Shown here piece after piece: positions 57,075 through 64,000 of a stretch of DNA of 64,000 nt. Below the pieces are notes generated by a model. The model made no database searches. It was not told the DNA's origin and saw only the letters and a list, made by a program, of their open reading frames with translations. Origin of the DNA: Sphaerolaimus hirsutus (lineage: Eukaryota > Nematoda > Chromadorea > Monhysterida > Sphaerolaimidae). Position 1 is the stretch's first letter; each line of letters begins with the position of its first letter. The DNA is taken from contig OZ038454.1 in the NCBI GenBank assembly GCA_964036195.1, positions 9,610,001 through 9,674,000 on the forward strand, read 5' to 3'. Both the position numbers and the translations under genes were made by a program.

Positions 57075-59858
57075 TGGTCATGGTCCTGACACATAAATCT
57101 TAAATTAAACCAGCTTCACTTGCCCTCTATTAAAGTGTCAAATTTTGACACTTTTGAAAAGACTTTGTAAAAAATACAACAAAAGCCAATAACACCATCT
57201 TGAATTAAGCAAGGAATAAATATGTCCATTTTGATAGTCAAATGTCAATAAGCCCACATGCATTCCAGTAAGAAGTTGGTTAGTCCATTTTTTTGGTCTA
57301 ATTGAATCATTCTTCCTAAAACCATTCAAAATGTATCCAAATGTGATTATATTGACATGATACTCCCCCATACATGAATATATGTCGAGTATAGTGATTG
57401 TGAATTCGATGTAGACAACGGTTTAACTATTACTACTTTCAGTGTGAGCTGAGCAGGGTCACTGGACAACCATCACTTTCAAACCTTGTTGCATTTTCGT
57501 ACTCTCAAATTTCAATTTTTCCGCATTAGTGGGTAAAACAATTATTGTGAGTTCAATCGCATGTGACATTAGTGGTGGAAAGTGCAAAAGACAGAAACAT
57601 TGCAGTGATTTTCATCACTATTGTAAAGTTGGAATAAATTTTCAATCATTCATGGAAACAGATGCAAAAAGGCACTAATCAAAATCAGGTAATGGTTGAC
57701 TGAACCTTAAAAAACTATAAATTCTGTAGAATCATAACTATACCAACAGTCTGTATAAAAAGCTTAGATTCTTTGTCCCTTCAAATTTTCACATTCCTAA
57801 AAAATTTATCCGTGTTTAGTTGAACTTGAGACATTTTTCGAACGGTATCCAAATCGAGATGCATACTTTTTATAAAAGTACTTAAAATATTCTTAATAAC
57901 ATCTGTACTGGTGATGTATCACTTCCACAGATAGCTGATATCTACCTACTTCCTATTCTATGCTTTTAAGATATGCTGAAAAATGCAGCCCTTATACTCC
58001 CTACAACCGTTAAGTTGAAATGTCTGTATGTGATTAAACATTAACAAGGCTTGCAGGCAATAAAAACAATGAAAATGTGTACAGGCGCAATAAAAGTGGA
58101 CTGAGTGAGTGAAAAGAGACCGGGCCGAAGCGCGCACTTTCTAGCTGAATAAAAAATATCCACATGTGCTGTTTAATTTTTCCACAAAGTGTCCAAAAGT
58201 CCCATTAAACCGAACACACCTTTTTTCCAGGCAAATATGAATTCCTTATGAGAGCCTTGTGCTTTTGCCTCGGAACTGTAAGTCTTCTATTATGAGCGGT
58301 GGATTCTCCGTTGCACTTGTAGCGGTCCATGTGTATTTATTAAAAACGGATCTTGTTCACGCCGCCTTTAGCTTGGGAATGCGTGGGGGAATTTTTTAAT
58401 GATGATTAAAGTTAAATAGATGCGAAAATGATTCCATTTTTAGCGCTGGTTGATTTCTGTGTAGTTTTCTCGCGTGCTTTTTTCCTTTTTTATGAATTTT
58501 ACGATATATAGGTCAATCTGGAAAAATATTTGAGTAACGGTTTTATTTAATCATTCATTCATTTAGTGTGTCGATAAGGAAAATAATGTTTATGGTACGC
58601 GAAACGAATCACGAACATGTGTATTATCGTATCCCTTCAGTTGACAAAAATAATATTTTTGATGTCCCGCTGTGCATCGGTTCGTTCTCCGCGCACATGT
58701 CTGTCCAGGGTTTCGTCAACATCACTTTTGGATTAGAAATTTTAAAGTTTTACATGTCCTTCTAGACTTATGGCACGTTCCTCTACAAAAACTGTGTGCA
58801 GGGGCGTTGTTCCTGGTGTAAAATGGTATCATGTCGTACCCGAACGCCGAAAAAAAACAGTAAAATAAAATGGTCGATCTATCTGACGCCAGATGAACAC
58901 CGAAAAAAATAATATACATACATTTTATTGTGTTCACTCGAAATGGAATTATAGAGACACCGTACTGCAGCAAGTGCCATCCATCCAATCGCTGCACCAC
59001 ATGCTGGGTGCAACGTTCGCTTGTATGACCGCTGACGATGGCAAACAAAAATTAGATTTTTTGAAGGGGTTTTTCGAAATTTTATTTCAACGCTAGAAAA
59101 AACACACTTTAAACAATGTTTAAATAAAAATTCGAAAATTTGAAAACGTTTTTCAGCATTTTTGGTTGAAATTGCGTGTAAAATGCAGAAACGCAATTCA
59201 GAACATCAATTTCACATGGATCTATTCATAGCGGCAGAAAATTAATGTGCAAATGTGTCTGCGGTAACAGTTTTAAAAGCCGCAAAACATTCAAAATTCA
59301 GCAGAAAAATCCGAAGCTGCAGTAAGTTGGTGCAAAAAATTCGAAATCAAAAAATATAATTTTCGAAAAAAAACACTAAACAATTTCAATCCTTTTTCCA
59401 AATGGTTTGCCATCGGTTATGACCGCCGACGATTTAAAATTAATACTTCTGTGTACCTGATGCACTTTTCATCGGCATTTGATCATTGAGAGTGTTGAAA
59501 AAGCACTTTCTACTTTATTGTTGAGCGGGTGTTATTTAGAAACTTGCAAGGTAAGAGTTCGTGTAGTAAATATTAAATTGTTTACAGTTTTAAGTTTCGC
59601 ACGCCACAGAAATAATCGTTACGATATATTTAGTCGATTCAACTAAAAATTGCGAGACTGATTGATACCGCGAGAAATGATGGTTGATGTTTAATCACGC
59701 TGTCTGGCACCAGAGAATGTGTTAAAATACCATTTTTTATAAGAGATACAAATACATAAATATACCTAGGTAGAATTAATAATTTACTGCTGTCAACGAC
59801 GTTAAGAACACGGCATAAGACTTTGATTTTCTCGCTTTTTGCATTATATTTACTGATA
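57075..59858. other. AT-rich spacer with weak open frames
   Basis: No gene recognised over 2.8 kb. Short plus-strand frames at 58,568-58,765 (with HVYYRIPSV) and 58,893-59,096 (with MTADDGKQKLDF) are the most protein-like. A related MTADD-like sequence recurs near 59,418, and neither continues across plausible splice sites. They could be decayed gene fragments. Confidence 0.3.
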
Positions 59859-60051
59859 TACTCGGCGGACATCACACTTAGTATGGAAACCTACCATAGC
59901 CCATCGGAATAATGAACTAAAAATTATACAGTTTTTTTCATCATACTACTTTCAGTTTTTACTATGGAATAATTGATTACGAAATTTATCACAAGATTTT
60001 ATCCATTAAATTATGGTAGGATTCTGCACACACTTTGCGGCCCGCCGAGTA
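59859..60051. mobile_element. TACTCGGC-tipped MITE, intergenic copy
   Basis: Tips TACTCGGCGGAC and CCCGCCGAGTA are flanked by TA. The interior TAGTATGGAAACCTACCATA and TTTTTACTATGGAAT are shared with the 20,499 copy. Confidence 0.78.
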
Positions 60052-60640
60052 TAATAAAAAACTCCAAAGTCGAAAAGTCAAAACACCATATTTTCATTCA
60101 GAAAACAAAAAAAACATTTTTGTCTGGGCGTTTTTCATGGGATGCAATGTGGTAGAAAATTTGTATCTCAACTTGCCCAATCCTGACAGTGGGCTACATA
60201 TTTACAAACAGCAAAAATTTAACTGTGTCACATACACGGGATATAATGAAAATCCTGCAAGTATAAAAATCTGCCACTGGGCGGGTTCACGTTGGAACAC
60301 TTGAGCAACGCATGTACACTTGTTATTCACTTATACGACGAATGTTGTGTAATGCTCGTTGACAAAAAGCTTCCACAAAAAAATGTGAAAATGACACGAG
60401 ATGTAATGCACATGCGAAGCCGACCAAACCTAAGCAAACTAAACGCTTCCACAATTAAGCGTTTTCAACACGCTTTGTTCTATTTCTGCGTGCATTTCGA
60501 CCCATATCGATGCTAATTTAATGATTTTGGTAGCCTTAAATTTGGCGCCATTTGAATACAGTTTTCAGATTCACTGCGCCATTGCGCGTTTTCCTTTGGC
60601 GCTAGCGCCAGGCGTCAGCGCCATGGCGCCTTTCCATCAC
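60052..60640. other. Spacer with GGCGCC-type remnant
   Basis: Plus-strand open frames at 60,035-60,304 and 60,292-60,516 show no known motif. At 60,540-60,640 a single block of GCGCCA words ending GGCGCCTTTCCATCACCA is a solo end of the TAGTGATGGAA hAT-like family. Confidence 0.35.
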
Positions 60641-60949
60641 CAACCTGGGGGTATTTCGAAAGGGGTTAATTCAAGGGGTGGTATTTCGAGGAAATACGGT
60701 ATATTATATAGAATATATAATGTATTAAAATATATAATGAGATTAAATGTTTTAAAGGACAGAGTTGGTGCACTGCCAAGAAATAACGAAATCGTTATTT
60801 CCGGCCCGTAATTTATGTAAACATCGTCAGAAATATCGCAATATGGACAACGACAAACTTTTCGTGAATGGCCTCGCTCTCGGTGCATACTGTCCTACGG
60901 CATACGGTCTACTGCCCCACAAATCTGTCGGGCGCATGGAGTTCGGCCC

Positions 60950-61840
60950 TTGGGCCAGATTTAATTCTCTCTACAGATTTGTAGGGTAGGGCGTACTCCC
61001 GATAGATGTTTTAAAGTTCAGCCGCATCGACGCACATGCTCCGAGAGCAAGGCAGTTTGTAAAATACACGAAACTATCCCTTAATGTCGCCGATATTGCA
61101 ATATGACGTATATCGCTTCGATTTTGGCCCAGAAATCACGATTTCGTCATTTCTTGGCCGTCTGCCAATTCGTTTTTTATTTTATTTTGTCGGGCGGGTT
61201 ACTGCATATGTCGCGCTTTTGTACGCTCGTGCATGCATTTCTTTCTTGTCGCATATATAGGTTCGGTTGTAGGCAGTGAACACTAAAAAAGTGACCACCT
61301 GACTACACAAAAGCGCGACTTATGCGAGTAACCCGCCCGACAAAATAAAATAAAAAACGAATTGGCCGACGGCCAAGAAATGACGAAATCATGATTTCCG
61401 TGCCAAAATCGAATTGATATACGTCATATTGTGCCTACACACACTAGTTTTCACCGTGACTTGAAAACGTGTGAAAACTGAAATTTTTACAAATGCAAAT
61501 TAATGAACACGGTTGAATGATTTTTTAAAATTTTAATTGGAATTTTAATTATGAAAGTTAAAATTTGAAATTTTTGAAACTAAAACACATATAGCATACA
61601 AAAAGAGTAGGCTGGGTGTCGCCATGTCGCCATTTCAGTTTTCACATCGGTCACGGTGAAAACTAGTGTGTGTAGGGCCATTGCAATATCGGCGACCTTA
61701 GGGGATGGTTTCGTATATTTTTCGAACCGCCTTGCTCTCGGTGCATGTGTGTCGATGCGGCTAAACTTTGAAAAATCTGTCGGGCGTACGCCCTACCCTA
61801 CAAATCTGTAGGAAGGTTTAAATCTGGCCCCAGGGCTAAT
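60950..61840. mobile_element. Foldback element with a nested MITE in one arm
   Basis: The left arm (about 60,950-61,215) and right arm (about 61,305-61,840) are inverted copies, e.g. TGGGCCAGATTTAA with TTTAAATCTGGCCCC, and CCCGCCCGACAAAATAAAAT with its reverse complement. The arms enclose about 90 bp. The right arm is about 250 bp longer only because a CACACACTAG MITE (61,431-61,681) has inserted into it. No transposase is seen. Confidence 0.8.
61431..61681. mobile_element. CACACACTAG-type MITE, copy 3
   Basis: Inverted ends CCTACACACACTAGTTTTCA and TGAAAACTAGTGTGTGTAG. Comparison with the intact opposite arm gives the empty site as CATATTGCAATATCGG, so the duplicated target is short (about TTG or ATTG). 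Confidence 0.82.
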
Positions 61841-61939
61841 TAAATCTCGCCCCTCCAACCCGGTGGTCAAGCGTTCCGCACTTCTTTGCAACGGAACGGA
61901 ACTTAAAGCCCGATGGGAATTGCTTCCCACATTTGGACT

Positions 61940-62176
61940 CTAAGTGGGATCTGTTTTCAGCGCAGGTATTAGGTATGCGTATACGGCGATAAAGACGCTT
62001 TGAACCGTCTTAAAGACACTAAATAAGGTTATTTCGTTATCCACGGCACCGAAATTTAAAGGTACTGCCATTGCGAAGAACTGCAAACTTTTCATTCGCA
62101 AGGCACATAAACACACGCAAGTTAAAGTGATAGCAGATACCTCAATTTTGATAAGCGCTTTTTGGATACTTTGCAA
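61940..62176 (-). CDS. Possible hydrophobic exon, unidentified
   Basis: A minus-strand open frame of 78 codons has two hydrophobic stretches (ITLTCVCLCAL, and VFKTVQSVFIAVYAYLIPAL) and ends in a stop. It could be the last exon of a multi-pass membrane protein such as a chemoreceptor. There is no clear splice partner and no family motif. Confidence 0.2.
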   Translation of the reverse strand: MQSIQKALIKIEVSAITLTCVCLCALRMKSLQFFAMAVPLNFGAVDNEITLFSVFKTVQSVFIAVYAYLIPALKTDPT

Positions 62177-62308
62177 TCACCGCGCATCAACGTGCTGCTA
62201 CCGTACTTGGCGCGTATATGAGCATTAGCAGTGGATAAAAAATCTAAATAACTCACGGCGTTGTGGCAGTGATTGAAATAGCGCCCTGCCGACACCAGTG
62301 CCTACTAC

Positions 62309-62727
62309 CGTATTTCTTCTAATAGAACGGCATACCTCTAATAGAACGGCACCTTCAATAGAACGGCAGGTTTAGACCTGTTTTTGCACTCACAAAATCA
62401 ATAGAACGGCATCCTCTAATAGAACGGCACCTCCAATAGAACGGTGGAGGAGTGCCAAAACACAAAAATGTTCAAAAACGGGTGGTGAGAACACTCAAGG
62501 TGTTCAGAGGTCGTTTTCACATTTGATATTGTTTAAATTAATCCTCTGATATCAACATGCTGTTCTTGTTTCATCAAAATCACAAAATGTTCATGTTCAA
62601 TGTGTGAAAAAAATTGGTGATAAAATAGTACGGCAGTCTCCAATAGAACGGCACCTCCAATAAAGCGGCAGGTAAAAAAGTTGACGAAAAAGTAGAACGG
62701 CGCTCTTCTATTAGAAAAAATACGGTA
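62309..62727. mobile_element. TAGAACGGCA element, copy 2 (both ends intact)
   Basis: TACCGTATTTCTTCTAATAG at the left and CTATTAGAAAAAATACGGTA at the right are inverted, both ending in TA. Subterminal runs of AATAGAACGGCA occur on both sides (about six at left, three or four at right). The centre is AT-rich without a gene. Confidence 0.8.
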
Positions 62728-62817
62728 TATGGTGTTTCAATGCCATCCGATCAATAACACCATCGCAGGTTCCAAAAGCGAATGCCGAGGACCTTAAGGG
62801 GTACCCTGGGGCCTGGG

Positions 62818-63001
62818 GCCACTTCCATACCTGTAAAATGCTCGGTAAAATGTGAAACGTCATGCAAAATGTAAAAAGTTATGTAAAATAGGTAATTTTG
62901 CTCTATTACTTGATGTTTCACATTTTTCATGATATTTTCATGATGGACACTTTACATGACATGTTTTTCGGGGCATTATACAAGGTCTGGAAGTGGCACC
63001 T
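62818..63001. mobile_element. CCTGTAAAATG hairpin MITE, right-end copy
   Basis: GCCACTTCCATACCTGTAAA at the left and ACAAGGTCTGGAAGTGGC at the right are inverted. The arms have TGTAAAATGCTCGGTAAAATG words. It belongs to the family at 45,326, 45,966 and 51,185. Confidence 0.72.
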
Positions 63002-64000
63002 CGAATGCCGAGCGCCTGAACGTGTACCCTGTGGTTTTAGCGCTTTACATTTTTGCTGCAAATCATAGGTATTTTTAGTGCCAGAAAGATCATGGGACCG
63101 CCAGAACGCTATATGTACAATGAATGATACCATATTTTGATGAATAGGTAATCATGTGAATAATTATCCACCAAATTCACCCAAAGTGGAGCAGTGTGAC
63201 GTGATGAAAAATAAATTTAATTTTTGTTCGTTTATTCAGATGGTATATGGTAAATTTCATTGTAAAGTGTGACGTCAGTAGACTATAACCGTGACGCGCC
63301 AAAAAGTGCTTGGCACCTTTCCAACACTAAAGCGACGGGGCAATATGTGCTGCGCGGCGCGCGGCATGATGGAGCGCGCCATATGGATTTTGAAGCTCAA
63401 ATGGATCGCATTCCCACGTGCCGCCGCTGTATCAAAGTATTTATTCTACTGGGAACAATCCTTCTGGCTAACCAAACTGCGTTCCTCTACTGATTTCAGA
63501 GATGGGTAATCTCGGAGGCGGGTTATAAGAAAAGTTTCATAAGAAAAACTGTGGGAGTTACTCGCTGAGTTACTTACCTATTTAACTGATCATTATTGAT
63601 TGATTTATCTCTACAATAACCGTCCAACTTAAAAGTATGGTAACCGGATGTTGTAAACGATTCCGAAGATGATAAAATTCTCCGCTGGTGCTAAATGAAG
63701 GCATTGCAGCGCTGAGAAATGAAATATTTACCTCCGCGTGTGCGTCGATATTTTACATTATATGTACCATATATTTTTATGAGGAACAAAATAAACCCCT
63801 TTAAGAAATCCCACCCCATGGGACTGAGTAATTGCATTTACAAGCTGCCGAGCCATGAACAATATAACACGATCCGCTGAAAATGGACACCCTGACTTTG
63901 GCACAAAAGAATTATCTCGGGGAGTTATTCGAAAGTAAATTTATTTACTAGTGTGTTTAGTGCATCAACATTGGCAGATGACATGGAACAAAGGAAAAAA
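63002..64000. other. Right edge, no firm gene
   Basis: A GC-richer plus-strand stretch at 63,269-63,509 is open in two frames; one ends with CRRCIKVFILLGTILLANQT, a possible membrane segment, but no start or splice context decides between them. The rest is AT-rich. Confidence 0.3.

Noticed and set aside
1-64000. CRISPR arrays, operons, tRNA or rRNA genes
   Set aside because: Regular repeats present are satellites or transposon arms without CRISPR geometry, the genes are intron-containing, and no tRNA cloverleaf or rRNA core motif was recognised.

Overview
The window is animal nuclear DNA: large split genes with GT-AG introns, and dense DNA transposons, foldback elements and satellites between and inside them. 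A TCAGT-type initiator near the retrotransposon and the general character suggest an arthropod, perhaps an insect, but I cannot name the species. No rRNA, tRNA or CRISPR array was recognised.

Left part (1-30,300): the main content is a tandem array of at least three copies of a gene for a Cdc25-type mitotic phosphatase, all on the minus strand. Copy A (29-2401) shows only its 5' half because the window starts inside it. Copy B (16,973-21,110) is complete: nine exons, 1,494 coding bases, 497 residues. Copy C (29,006-30,161) shows its last three exons and then runs into a 200-N gap. The repeat unit is about 12 kb. The A-to-B step is about 19 kb, mainly because a roughly 7 kb Ty3/gypsy element with one unbroken gag-pol frame (5284-11,817) and an 8-bp-TSD hAT-like element (11,871-13,050) lie in the spacer. 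The C-terminal catalytic exons of B and C are virtually identical, whereas introns, spacers and the N-terminal regulatory exons have diverged and carry copy-specific small transposons.

Middle part (30,297-45,600): after the gap comes the 5' end of a P5B-type (ATP13A-like) transport ATPase on the minus strand, cut by the same gap. Next is a complete three-exon dynactin subunit 3 (p24) gene on the plus strand (34,157-35,033, 184 residues). A 1,380-bp foldback transposon with a perfect 8-bp TSD follows, then a 2.6 kb satellite (about 116-bp monomers in 465-bp higher-order units), then a G-rich minisatellite that has captured the ends of a separate inverted-repeat element. A lone N-terminal coding exon of an unidentified minus-strand gene lies at 45,484-45,597.

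Right part (45,600-64,000): a complete nine-exon DEG/ENaC (pickpocket-like) sodium-channel subunit gene lies on the minus strand (46,186-52,506, 505 residues). Its introns hold several transposons, including a second hAT-like element with an 8-bp TSD. From 52.5 kb to the end I see mainly repeats: inverted-repeat MITEs with microsatellite-like arms, TACCGTAT-tipped elements, and a foldback element into which another MITE has inserted. Only weak gene candidates occur there.

The genes do not form a pathway. The most notable biology is the cdc25 array: multiple copies, a Tyr replacing the His of the HCX5R active-site motif, conserved catalytic exons, diverging regulatory N-termini, and one intron that is 588 bp in copy A but a 21-nt in-frame remnant in copy B.
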